The position numbers were made by a program, and so were the translations under genes. A stretch of DNA of 20,836 nt from Gammaproteobacteria bacterium (GTDB lineage: Bacteria; Pseudomonadota; Gammaproteobacteria; DRLM01), in assembly GCA_015490395.1 (NCBI GenBank), contig WFXX01000203.1:1-20836 (forward strand). Direction: 5' to 3'. Positions 1 to 7,958 of the stretch are shown in pieces (the first letter of the stretch is position 1; each line of letters starts with the position of its first letter). The notes beneath the pieces were generated by a model. The model was not told the DNA's origin and did no database searches. It saw only the letters and a list, made by a program, of their open reading frames with translations.

Positions 1-926
1 ACCACCCGCTCCGGCTTGAGCAGGCGCGCCAGCGCGTGCAGGAACTCCACCGTCTCCACCTCAGGGCTCCAGGCATCGAACATGGACCACAGGCGCGGCT
101 CAGGGCAGCGCGAGGCGGCCGTCCCCAGCTCCGCGCTCACCGGCTCCCCGGGAAAGAGCCGCGAGGCGCGCCGGGGACGGGGGCTCCGCTCCCAGGCCTC
201 GAGACGCCTGCGCCACCCCTCCTCCCCCACCCAGGGCTTGGCGGCGTAGTTGGCGCGGTAATAGTCCTCGCGGCGGCGGAACTCCTCCGCCTCGTGCCCC
301 AGGTTCCGCACCAGGTAGCGCGGCGCCCACGCCACCAGGTAGCCCGCCCGCCGGACCTCCTCGGACAGCCGCGGGTCGTTGGGCAAGCGCACGCCGCCGG
401 GGCCCTCGATGTTGCGCACCCGCACCCCCGCCTCCCAGAGCTCCCGGCGCAGCAGCGAGCTGGTGCCCACGTTGCCCGCCGCCTCATAGATGAAGCGCAC
501 CCCAGCCCTGAGCAGCCGGCAGGGCTTGGGCTCCCACACCTCCCCGTCCTCGGGCACCGGCCCGAACAGGGAGAGCTGCCCCAGGCGCGGGAAGCGCCCG
601 AACAGCTCCAGGGCCTCCTCGGCCCAGCCGGGCCGGTACTCCAGGTCGTTCTCGCTGAGGTGCAGCAGCCGCCCCCGCGCCCGCGCCAGGCCCTCGTTGA
701 AGGCCTCGCCCCCCCGGTTCTCGTTCAGGTAGATGGCCTGCGCCTGGGGATGGGCCCGGCAGAAGGCCTCCATCACCTCCCGGGAGCCGTCCGTGGAGGC
801 GTTGTCCACGATGAAGAGCTCGTGCGGGACGGTGGTGGCCTCGCGATAGCTCTCCAGCGTCCGGCGGAGCAGGTCCGCCCGGTTCCAGTTGAGCACTACC
901 GTGCTGATGAGGGGATGCTGGCTCAT
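1..926 (-). CDS. GT2 glycosyltransferase, 3' end cut by window edge; probable C-terminal methyltransferase domain
   Basis: I translated this frame by hand because it is open at the window edge; 308 complete codons are visible from the ATG at 926-924. Residues 7-11 and 40-45 (STVVL, VDNAST) give the nucleotide-binding start of a GT-A family 2 glycosyltransferase. SENDLE (91-96) takes the place of the DXD metal-binding motif. The GT part should transfer a sugar from an activated donor onto a glycan or protein in the cytoplasm. From about residue 292 the sequence changes to VEFLHALARLLKPERV, which resembles the segment just before motif I of class I SAM methyltransferases, so a GT-methyltransferase fusion is likely, but the decisive part lies outside the window. 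The gene follows another GT2 gene on the same strand, 99 bases upstream, and has only a weak ribosome binding site. The GT2 call is firm; the fusion is inferred. Confidence 0.85.
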   Translation of the reverse strand, partial: MSQHPLISTVVLNWNRADLLRRTLESYREATTVPHELFIVDNASTDGSREVMEAFCRAHPQAQAIYLNENRGGEAFNEGLARARGRLLHLSENDLEYRPGWAEEALELFGRFPRLGQLSLFGPVPEDGEVWEPKPCRLLRAGVRFIYEAAGNVGTSSLLRRELWEAGVRVRNIEGPGGVRLPNDPRLSEEVRRAGYLVAWAPRYLVRNLGHEAEEFRRREDYYRANYAAKPWVGEEGWRRRLEAWERSPRPRRASRLFPGEPVSAELGTAASRCPEPRLWSMFDAWSPEVETVEFLHALARLLKPERV

Positions 927-966
927 GCTGCCGGTGCCGGGATGCCGCGGCGCCCCGGATACGGCA

Positions 967-999
967 GGGGCCCGGCCCGGCTCACGCCGGGAGGGCCCC
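967..999. other. strong GC-rich stem-loop between two glycosyltransferase genes
   Basis: An inner perfect stem cccggc / gccggg (976-981 and 986-991) closes a tcac tetraloop. An outer stem ggggccc / gggcccc (967-973 and 993-999) encloses it, with a small asymmetric bulge. No T-run follows on either strand, so it does not look like a standard intrinsic terminator. It sits in the 99-base gap of a co-directional gene pair and could adjust mRNA stability or read-through. The structure is seen in the sequence; the role is a guess. Confidence 0.5.
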
Positions 1000-1025
1000 C
1001 TCCATAGGACGCTCTCGGAGCTGGA

Positions 1026-2153
1026 TCAGACCCTTATTGTACCCTGCGCGGCCGACGGCCAGGGGCGCCGGATGGCCTCCACGGGCTTGAGCGGCGGCAG
1101 CTCCTCCACCACCGGGTGGGACAGGCGCACCGGCCGGGGCATCCGGCCCGCGCCCAGGTGCCGGAGCGCCTCACGCGACGGTCCATACCCCAGCGCCGCC
1201 AGCGCCCTCAGCCCCGCCAGGCCCCGCTCCCGCTCACCCCACAGGCACTCCAGCCAGGCCATGTCGTGCCGCACCGCCGGGTGCGACCCGAGCAGCCGCG
1301 CGGCCTCCCCCAGGCAGGAGCGGGCCAGGTCCGCGTCCGGGAAGGGCGGCTGGAGCACCGCCAGGGCGAAGTCCACCCAGGCAGCGCCCCAGGCCACCGG
1401 GTCCTCCGGATACCGCCCGAGGCCCGGATACACCTCCTCTAGCCGCACCTCCCGCCGCCTGCGGGCCAGCACCCGGAAGGCCTCCTCCAGGGACTGGCGC
1501 CCCCGGGAGCGCTCGATGCCCTCCCCCTCGTAGTAGAGCCCCAACACCTCCTGCACGTGCCAGGCCCCGAAGCGCCTGGCCGTGCGCAGGTGCATGTCCA
1601 GGTCCCCGGCCACCTCGTAGGAGGCGTCGAACAGCCCTACCGCCCCGTGCGCGTCCCGCCGCCACATGGGCTGCGGCCCGAAGACGTAGTAGACCAGGGC
1701 CTGGCGCAGCGACCAGTCGGGGCGCCCGGCCACCTCGTAGGCCGTGTTCGCCTCCCAGGTCTCGTTCTCCCCCCGGGTGATAAGGTTGTCCCCGTAGGCC
1801 ACCCCCACCCGCCGGCGCTCCAGCTCCCGGGCCAGGCGCTCCAGGGCATCCGGCCGGTGCCGGTCGTCCGTGTTGGCATTGGTGAGGTAGCGCCCCCGGG
1901 CCAGGCCGATGGCCCGATTCCAGGCCGCGTAGAGGGGCTCGCGCTCGGTGCGGAGATAGCGGATGGCCCGGCCCGGGTGCGCCCGCTGGAAGGCCCGGAC
2001 CACCTCCCCCTCCGCCTGCTGGGAGCCGCTGTCGATCACCACGATCTCCAGCGCCTCCCCCAGGCTCTGGCGCAGCAGATCCTCCAGGCAGCCCCGGATG
2101 AAGCGCTCGCTGTTGTAGGTCGAGACGATGGCGGTGACGAGGGGGGCGGACAA
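1026..2153 (-). CDS. GT2 family glycosyltransferase, TTG start
   Basis: A 375-residue protein with an N-terminal GT-A fold of family 2: TAIVSTYNSE at 7-16, VVIDSG at 38-43, the metal-binding NTDD at 94-97, and the acceptor-side pattern QPMWRRDAHG (161-170) followed by GDLDMHLR (183-190). The last 170 or so residues are Arg/Leu/Ala-rich, helical in character and without a recognised fold; they may hold TPR-like helices. The only available start is TTG at 2153, because an in-frame TAG lies four codons upstream and the ribosome binding site is poor. The 5' side borders a disturbed intergenic stretch (2154-2640), so the original 5' end may have been altered. The role is probably sugar transfer in building a surface glycan, together with the GT2 gene downstream. 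The donor and acceptor cannot be read from the sequence. Confidence 0.87.
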   Translation of the reverse strand: MSAPLVTAIVSTYNSERFIRGCLEDLLRQSLGEALEIVVIDSGSQQAEGEVVRAFQRAHPGRAIRYLRTEREPLYAAWNRAIGLARGRYLTNANTDDRHRPDALERLARELERRRVGVAYGDNLITRGENETWEANTAYEVAGRPDWSLRQALVYYVFGPQPMWRRDAHGAVGLFDASYEVAGDLDMHLRTARRFGAWHVQEVLGLYYEGEGIERSRGRQSLEEAFRVLARRRREVRLEEVYPGLGRYPEDPVAWGAAWVDFALAVLQPPFPDADLARSCLGEAARLLGSHPAVRHDMAWLECLWGERERGLAGLRALAALGYGPSREALRHLGAGRMPRPVRLSHPVVEELPPLKPVEAIRRPWPSAAQGTIRV

Positions 2154-2225
2154 GGCGCCGGGCTAGCCAGGACCTGTGGAAATCGCCATGATCCAATAAA
2201 TTACACCCTTACAGCCTCGGCGTGA

Positions 2226-2640
2226 ACCGCCATCGACGTCGTCCTCCGTCACGCCGGGCTGTCCAACGCGAACCTCAAGCCCCACACCCTGGCCGACACC
2301 ATCAACGAGATCTGTCGCACCCTGATGCGGAACCGCCCCTCCTGCACCCCGCGCCTCGCCCTCGAGACCGCGCTCCATCGGGCTATCACCTCCGGCTGCC
2401 CACCCACCACGCCTTTCATCACTCTGTGCCGCGAGCCGATAGCCCGCCTGGCATCCAGATTCTTCGAACATCCCAACACGCGTCCAGCGCTCGTCGTCAT
2501 GGGACAGGCAACATGCATGCAGAAGCCGTGGTCCGCCACCCCCGTCACCACCTCACGGTCGACAGGAGCCGTTCAGAACACCGCCGGCTGGCTCGAGCCC
2601 GAGCGGCCGCCTACCTTGCGCTCTCGCCTGCGGAACCCTT
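2226..2640 (+). pseudogene. possible plus-strand coding relic of unknown family
   Basis: The gap 2154-2640 has no convincing gene. In one plus-strand frame, codons from 2226 to about 2400 end almost always in C or G and read as a plausible helical protein (for example HTLADTINEICRTLM). The frame opens right after a TGA at 2223-2225; the first ATG is at 2325, and the frame drifts into the antisense of the next gene beyond 2640. Its orientation opposes both neighbours. I do not recognise the family. A decayed or transplanted gene fragment is the likeliest reading, but composition alone could mislead in DNA this rich in GC. A perfect ggctcgagcc palindrome lies near 2589-2598; no terminator with a T-run is seen. 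Confidence 0.3.
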
Positions 2641-4383
2641 TCAATAGAACACCAGTCGCCCTTCCGACACCATGGGCCGGATGGGACGAGGCGGCAGCGC
2701 ATCGAACCAGCCGCCCTCCTCCTCGTATATCTTGCGCTCCCGCTCGATGATCGTCTCCGCCTCCCGGTGGTAGGCCTCCATCTGCATCGTCTTCTGCTCC
2801 CCGTGCCGCCGAAAGACCGCGAAGCTGTGGTCGATCCGGTGCAGATGCGCATGCCGAAAGAAACGCATCCAGAGCTCGAAGTCTCCCGCATAGCGGAGCG
2901 AGCCGTCCACATAGCCCCCCGCCCGCTCCCATAGCGATCGCCTCCAGAAGGTGCCCTCCTGCTGAATGAAGGAGATCAGACCGTGCTCCAGATAGAACCT
3001 CCTAGAATACGGGCGCATGCGCGCCAGCGTCGAGACCTTGCCGTCCGGCAACAGGATGTCGGGCCGACCGGTGACCCACTCCACGTCCCTCCTCAGCGCG
3101 AACAGCGCCCCGACCACGAAGAGGGAGTCCTTCCGGTAGTAATCGTCCGAGTTGATCCAGCCCAGGACATCCCCCGTCGCCCGACGGAGGCCCTCGTTCA
3201 CCGCCTCATACTGCCCTTCATCCTCGTGGCTCCGCCACCACGCCAGATGCTTCTCGTATCTCTTGATGATCTCCACCGATCCGTCGGTGCTCCCTCCGTC
3301 GAGGATCATGTATTCCAGGTTGGGATAGCCCTGACCCAACACCGACTCGATGGTCGCCTCCAGATACCGCGCCTGATTGAACGACGGTGTGACCACGGTG
3401 ATCTTCGGCGCCAGCCCGCGCTCCGCAAGACGCCCGATCAGCTCCCGGGCGGCCCTTCCAACCGCCTCGTCGCGGTCCCACAGCCGCTCGTGGAGCAGGT
3501 CACGGACCGCCTCGTCGCCCGGAAACACCTCCAGGTGGCGGACGAGCTCCTTCTCCACGGCCTCCCTGGTCTGCTCGGCTAAGCCAGCCGCCTCCAGCAG
3601 CGCGAGATACTCCCGGTACGTCTCGACTCGCGCGCCGGGCGCGCTGCTCGCCCGCTCCACCCAATAGAGCCTCTCCGCCCTGGCCCCCGATGCCCCGAAC
3701 AGCGCCGCCAAGTCCCGCAGCTCCTTCTGGCTCGGCCTGTCCCCGAGCCACGTCAGGCAATCAGGCACCGAACGGCACGTTCGCTCCCGCCGCCGCCCCT
3801 GCTCCGCCGACCGCTCCTCGGCCCAGCCCGGCTCCTTCAGCGGCAGAAGGCCTGTCGCCCGCCCCTCCAAAGGCTCCTCGAACAGCTCGCGCCCGTACCG
3901 TGCGTAAAGCCCCCTGAGCCGCCGAAGCGCCGCCACCGCCTGCGGCCCATCGAGCGCCTCCCCGATACCCCGGACCACCACCTCCGAAAACCCAAGAAAA
4001 AAGGCCAGACGCAACGCCTGGCCCCACAGCCCCAGCGCATCCGGATCCAGGCCTACGCGCGGATCCACACACATCCCCTTCGCTTCCGGGTCGACCAGAA
4101 ATGGCATTACCGCCTTGCCGCCTACCGCCGTCCACGCCTTGGCTCCCAGCCATCTCTCCCACCTATGCTTTTCGACGCCGACCAAGACGAGCTCATAATC
4201 GTCCCCGGAACCGGCCGACAAACCCGGCGCAACAACTCGTAACCCAACCCCCGCGCCATCCCCGAACCCAGCCACCAGAGACCATCCGCTACGACTCGTT
4301 CCCCTACCGGCGTCACCACTCACCAAGACGGTCTCCCCCCCGTGCACCCCCGCCAGCCTAGTCGGATGGATTAGCTCTGCCAT
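2641..4383 (-). CDS. GT2 glycosyltransferase with large unassigned N-terminal region
   Basis: A 580-residue protein starting at ATG. The C-terminal half is a clear GT2 domain of the WfgS/WcaA-like type: PKITVVTPSFNQARYLE from 326, LDGGSTDGS at 361-369, the metal-binding INSDDYY (410-416), QEGTFWRRSLWE (475-486) and YAGDFELWMRFF (498-509). Residues 1-325 are not a known part of such enzymes. The stretch at 62-71 (DYELVLVGVE) and ALRLAFFLGFSEVVVRGIG at 123-141 resembles the Rossmann-like pattern of MAF/DUF115 or GT42-like proteins, so the protein may be bifunctional; residues 215-325 are helical. It lies 49 bases downstream of the GT-FkbM fusion gene and is probably in the same transcript. Composition at its 5' end is a little less GC-rich than at its 3' end. 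The GT2 call is firm; the N-terminal assignment is speculative. Confidence 0.87.
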   Translation of the reverse strand: MAELIHPTRLAGVHGGETVLVSGDAGRGTSRSGWSLVAGFGDGAGVGLRVVAPGLSAGSGDDYELVLVGVEKHRWERWLGAKAWTAVGGKAVMPFLVDPEAKGMCVDPRVGLDPDALGLWGQALRLAFFLGFSEVVVRGIGEALDGPQAVAALRRLRGLYARYGRELFEEPLEGRATGLLPLKEPGWAEERSAEQGRRRERTCRSVPDCLTWLGDRPSQKELRDLAALFGASGARAERLYWVERASSAPGARVETYREYLALLEAAGLAEQTREAVEKELVRHLEVFPGDEAVRDLLHERLWDRDEAVGRAARELIGRLAERGLAPKITVVTPSFNQARYLEATIESVLGQGYPNLEYMILDGGSTDGSVEIIKRYEKHLAWWRSHEDEGQYEAVNEGLRRATGDVLGWINSDDYYRKDSLFVVGALFALRRDVEWVTGRPDILLPDGKVSTLARMRPYSRRFYLEHGLISFIQQEGTFWRRSLWERAGGYVDGSLRYAGDFELWMRFFRHAHLHRIDHSFAVFRRHGEQKTMQMEAYHREAETIIERERKIYEEEGGWFDALPPRPIRPMVSEGRLVFY

Positions 4384-4432
4384 TTCACGAAACCCAACAC
4401 CCCAAGCATTCCCGATCCCCTTTTCGCAGGCG

Positions 4433-6190
4433 TCAATCGCAGTCCCTATAGCCCTTCACCGCCTCTGGCAATCTATCCATAAAATCCTCAAAGCTCTTAT
4501 AGCCGACCCCCCTCGGGAACAATGCCACATCGATATAATGGACCGGCGTCTGCCCGGCCCATCCCTCTCCGGCCTTGCGCCTAAAGCAATAATCGATCAT
4601 AACTTCGAACGCCGGGCCTAGCTCCCCCATGGCCCCAGAGGCCATCAGAAAACCATAGTTGTCGAAAATGGCTGCCTTCTCGTACCCATTGTCGGCAAGC
4701 CAAATCCAAAGCTCCTTCCACCTACCGATGGCCGCCTGCTCCCTGACATCAGCCTCAGCCCAGATCACGGGCTGGTCCTTACGCAGGAGATCTCGGCTCG
4801 CATCTAACACGCACTGATCCAAACCATCAACGTCTGTCTTGAGCAGAACCACTGGCCCCTCTTCCAGTGAACAGAGCAACTCCCCCAAATCATAAGCTGG
4901 CGCAATAGTAGCCCCCTCGGCCTCCTTGCCTTCTACAGACGCAGTCCCACCTTGTTTCCTTAACCTTCCAGCACACTTATCTCCGCCCCCAAAACCAAAC
5001 ACGGGGACCACAGGGCCCATCAGATCTGGAGAAGACCCAACGTTGTCCATCAAGTAGGAAAAAAACTCCGGCTCTGGCTCCATTGTTATAATCGGCAACG
5101 TAACACCGCTAGCCCGCATCAACGCGACAGTATCACCGATGTTTCCCCCAACATCTATGATGACTCCCGAGCCGGCATTGCTTTCCACTACCCTTGCAAG
5201 CATTGGCAGCCGGCGATCGTAAAGGGGATGCTTCTTCATGTAGATCGGCAACGGGTGATCTGCAGGGGCCTGCATCTCGACACGACGCGCCCCTTCAATA
5301 GTGAGCCTAACAACCTTTTTTCCTTTCTCCGCCCTCGCAGCCCAGGAGAACCTAAGGTGGTCTGACGGCGCCCGAACCATCCACGAAGGCAAAATCCGCA
5401 ATCCGTCCTTCACCAAGCTAGTCTTCGCACCACGCTCCTCCAACGCAGCCCTTACCGACCTATGAAATGCGACGTGCTCGCATTCGACCCACCCTTGCCT
5501 CTCTGTAACCTCGTAACTACCAAGACACGCAATATCTGACCTATAGATGCCAATACCACCAAAAGCCGACTCGACCACAAACGGGTCGCTCGTCACAGGC
5601 AATGCCCTTTGGCGCATCCCGACATATTTCCTCGCCAACCCTTCATTCCAGTTCCCGCCCGACTCGCGCCACACCCTTTCCCAGCAGTCATCCTCGCTCC
5701 AGCCCTTGGCGCGCAGAGCCCAAACGTCGTAATATAGGGGCGCGGAGTTCGCGAAGACTCCCCAGCAACCTCCATCCAACAGCAGGCGCACGGCACGCTC
5801 GATAGAGCGCCGGCACACCGGATAAAAAAGGACTTCGTCCAAATCAAAAACAACAAGAAACCGATACTCCTCGCTGACCACCGCTCTTCGCACGGCGTCC
5901 AAGTACATCTGCCGAGCCACTGCCAGCCTCTCCGCCTTGTAGCCGGCGGTTAACCGCAGTCCCGAACCCTTCCTAGCTATCCTCTGCTCAGCGGCGTGAG
6001 AGTCCAAAATAACCGTATTACCGCAACCAAAGGCGCTCAGCAGGGCGTCCCGTGTCCCATCGGTCGATCCCCCATCCACAAACAAAAAACGAACCTCATC
6101 GAAACATGCGGCAATGCTCTTAATGTAATATTGAGCAGCTCCGATACACTTTTCGGCATTAAGGACACAAGACGCAAAAACAGCCTTCAT
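4433..6190 (-). CDS. fusion of a GT-A-like glycosyltransferase and an FkbM methyltransferase
   Basis: I chose the ATG at 6190, which overlaps the stop of the upstream methyltransferase gene as ATGA and has AGAAG before it; a start seven codons earlier at 6211 is possible. The product has 585 residues. The N-terminal part (1 to about 300) has a GT-A look: FVDGGSTDGT (37-46), VVFDLDEVLF (113-122) with a DXD motif, WNEG (181-184) and AFGGIGIYR (209-217). Residues 340-580 match FkbM-type SAM methyltransferases: VIIDVGGNIGDT (343-354, motif I), TMEPEPEFFSYL (369-380) and LLKTDVDGLDQCVLD (449-463). The enzyme would add a sugar and O-methylate a sugar in one polypeptide. The low-GC composition and mixed codons contrast with the pilus genes and suggest horizontal origin. 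The FkbM half is firm; the GT family number is not assigned. Confidence 0.85.
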   Translation of the reverse strand: MKAVFASCVLNAEKCIGAAQYYIKSIAACFDEVRFLFVDGGSTDGTRDALLSAFGCGNTVILDSHAAEQRIARKGSGLRLTAGYKAERLAVARQMYLDAVRRAVVSEEYRFLVVFDLDEVLFYPVCRRSIERAVRLLLDGGCWGVFANSAPLYYDVWALRAKGWSEDDCWERVWRESGGNWNEGLARKYVGMRQRALPVTSDPFVVESAFGGIGIYRSDIACLGSYEVTERQGWVECEHVAFHRSVRAALEERGAKTSLVKDGLRILPSWMVRAPSDHLRFSWAARAEKGKKVVRLTIEGARRVEMQAPADHPLPIYMKKHPLYDRRLPMLARVVESNAGSGVIIDVGGNIGDTVALMRASGVTLPIITMEPEPEFFSYLMDNVGSSPDLMGPVVPVFGFGGGDKCAGRLRKQGGTASVEGKEAEGATIAPAYDLGELLCSLEEGPVVLLKTDVDGLDQCVLDASRDLLRKDQPVIWAEADVREQAAIGRWKELWIWLADNGYEKAAIFDNYGFLMASGAMGELGPAFEVMIDYCFRRKAGEGWAGQTPVHYIDVALFPRGVGYKSFEDFMDRLPEAVKGYRDCD

Positions 6191-7092
6191 TGCTTCTTCA
6201 GCACCAAGCAACAGTTGCCAAAACCGGATTCTCTTGGCTTATTCGTCGCAAATTCAAAAGACCTTGAAAACATAGCGGCATCATTCACCACGAAAAGGAT
6301 CCCCTTGCGACGCCACTCACGTACATACCAATCAAACCACCCATCCTGGTTTTCCCAACAATACCGGCGAAATACCTCTACGCATCCACTTCTAGTTATC
6401 AGACGATCGATCCTTTCGTTGTCGTAAAATCTCTGAAAGAAGAACCAACCCCGCCCATCAGTCTTCCGCTGGGTGGGATAAGCCCGCTCAGGACGATATT
6501 CTTCCGCGTACGACGGGCGGACAGGAAACGTCAAGACCAAGTAGCCCCCGCTCACCAATGCGGCGCTCATTTGTTCTACGAGCTGCAAATCATCCTCGGC
6601 ATGCTCAATAACACTAACCGACGTAACAAGATCGTATCGGCAGCCTGCCGCGACAAGATCGCCTACAGAGCTCCCACTGAACCGCAACCCCGGGATGCCC
6701 AACCTGCCTGCAAACATCCTAGATTGCGCCAGGTCGCGATCGTCAGGATTAACCATCGTAACCTCGGCGCCTTGCCGTAAGGCAAACCAAAACGGGAACT
6801 GCCACGGCGACGACACATCGAGGATTGCCTTGCCCAGAACGCCTTCCTTGCCCAACAGCACACTTAACGCTTCGCCAACATGGGAGAACTCCAGATAACG
6901 CAATCCAGACACAGGGTGCACCATGCGCCGCACCTGGTCCTGCACAGGGCCATGTCCCCTGGCGATCTCCTCTAGCACGAGCTCACGCACAAAATGTGCA
7001 AGCTCTAGGCCAGGCAGACCATTTCGTGCCGCAGCCGCCTCCGAAGACAGTGCGTGCCACATCAGCACGTTGAAGGGGACGTTCTTAGCCAT
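6187..7092 (-). CDS. class I SAM-dependent methyltransferase
   Basis: A 301-residue protein from the ATG at 7092. The Rossmann-type core begins at residue 88 with KAILDVSSPWQFPFWFAL, a motif I in which the usual glycines (DxGxG) are replaced by DVSSP. VTMVNPDD (111-118) supplies the acidic end of strand 2, and YDLVTSVSVIEHAEDD (153-168) is the typical motif before the 'AL..GG.L.LT.P' strand (178-190). This is the layout of small-molecule or sugar methyltransferases. The weak motif I makes the cofactor site unusual. The gene is 53 bases downstream of a sulfotransferase gene and overlaps the GT-FkbM gene by four bases, so the three were probably co-transcribed. There is no clear Shine-Dalgarno sequence within ten bases of the start. 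The substrate is unknown; a glycan or its precursor is inferred from the neighbours. Confidence 0.85.
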   Translation of the reverse strand: MAKNVPFNVLMWHALSSEAAAARNGLPGLELAHFVRELVLEEIARGHGPVQDQVRRMVHPVSGLRYLEFSHVGEALSVLLGKEGVLGKAILDVSSPWQFPFWFALRQGAEVTMVNPDDRDLAQSRMFAGRLGIPGLRFSGSSVGDLVAAGCRYDLVTSVSVIEHAEDDLQLVEQMSAALVSGGYLVLTFPVRPSYAEEYRPERAYPTQRKTDGRGWFFFQRFYDNERIDRLITRSGCVEVFRRYCWENQDGWFDWYVREWRRKGILFVVNDAAMFSRSFEFATNKPRESGFGNCCLVLKKQ

Positions 7093-7145
7093 GATTCAGG
7101 AGGAGCGTAACCACCTAGATAATGCAACCCGCAATCTCGCAAAAA

Positions 7146-7919
7146 CTAGGCGTAGCCACTCACTTCTAAGAGATCCCCAGTAGCGCTACGAAAATAGGCT
7201 TCTACTGCTGGAGTAAAGTACTGCTTCCAATCTCCTGCGACGCCCTTCCGATAGTGAGACATTATGTCCTCTGAGCCTTGCTTACGGCCTTTTGCGTAGC
7301 GCGCAAACGAGTGCCTCTTCGCTACAGCATTAGCCACCTCTTCGTCATAAACCTCTAGCATGCCCAAGAGCTCCCGAACGAACCCGGCTAGATCGCAAGC
7401 AAGGTCCTCGTACCTCAATATCCGCACGCTCGGATCCGCTGGTCCCCATCTCCCCCACGAACGGATCAGGGCGAACTCCCCCGTTTCCAGCAAGGTATCG
7501 ATAGCGAACATCAATCCTTTCTCAATTGGCAGTCGGCTCAGCACCTGCCGATAAGTTGCGAGAATACCGGACGGCTGGTGCGAATACCGCGCCGAGAAAT
7601 ACCACGACACGACGATATCGCGGGGATCGCGCATAACAAAAAACGCCCTGTAATGGCGAGGCTTTGGAATCGTGACGTAAGCGTGATAACCAATATATAG
7701 CGTCGTCGCTATCGTCCCCTTGGGAATCGGTTCATCGAATACCGCATACGGTATCGGTCCGTCCATTCGCACAGGTCCACGGATAATCTCCGAAAATCCG
7801 ATTGGTTTCAGGCCCGTGCGCCTAGTAACGTCTACATCCGAGAGGACGGACTTGAACCACTGACTTGCTGTTTTATGTGCGCAGCAGTGATAGACATTTT
7901 CAAATAACGGCTTGTTCAT
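7146..7919 (-). CDS. sulfotransferase (PAPS-dependent, Sulfotransfer_1 type)
   Basis: A 257-residue protein counted from the ATG at 7919; a TTG ten codons upstream is less likely because it sits against the IS remnant. CCAHKTASQWFKS (12-24) corresponds to the 5'-phosphosulfate loop, with the Lys of the HKTAS pattern as the key residue. FFVMRDPRDIVVSWYFS (93-109) is the 3'-phosphate-binding strand and helix, with the Arg and Ser expected there. SHYRKGVAGDWKQYF (221-235) is the C-terminal RKGxxGDWK motif typical of cytosolic-type sulfotransferases. The product would transfer sulfate from PAPS to a hydroxyl or amine, probably on a sugar. It heads the low-GC run methyltransferase, GT-FkbM, GT2, and its upstream side was invaded by an IS3-type element. 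All three motif blocks are present, so it appears intact. Confidence 0.9.
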   Translation of the reverse strand: MNKPLFENVYHCCAHKTASQWFKSVLSDVDVTRRTGLKPIGFSEIIRGPVRMDGPIPYAVFDEPIPKGTIATTLYIGYHAYVTIPKPRHYRAFFVMRDPRDIVVSWYFSARYSHQPSGILATYRQVLSRLPIEKGLMFAIDTLLETGEFALIRSWGRWGPADPSVRILRYEDLACDLAGFVRELLGMLEVYDEEVANAVAKRHSFARYAKGRKQGSEDIMSHYRKGVAGDWKQYFTPAVEAYFRSATGDLLEVSGYA

Positions 7920-7958
7920 GTCAGTAGTGACCCCATGGTCTTCGCACAACCCCGCGCC

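Noticed and set aside
7096..7106. Strong plus-strand aggagg sequence
   Set aside because: No plus-strand start and credible gene follow it; it lies in the upstream region of a minus-strand gene.
7920..7949. TTG start ten codons upstream for the sulfotransferase gene at 7146-7919
   Set aside because: The ATG at 7919 is nearer to the family N-terminus, and the extra codons lie against the IS remnant.
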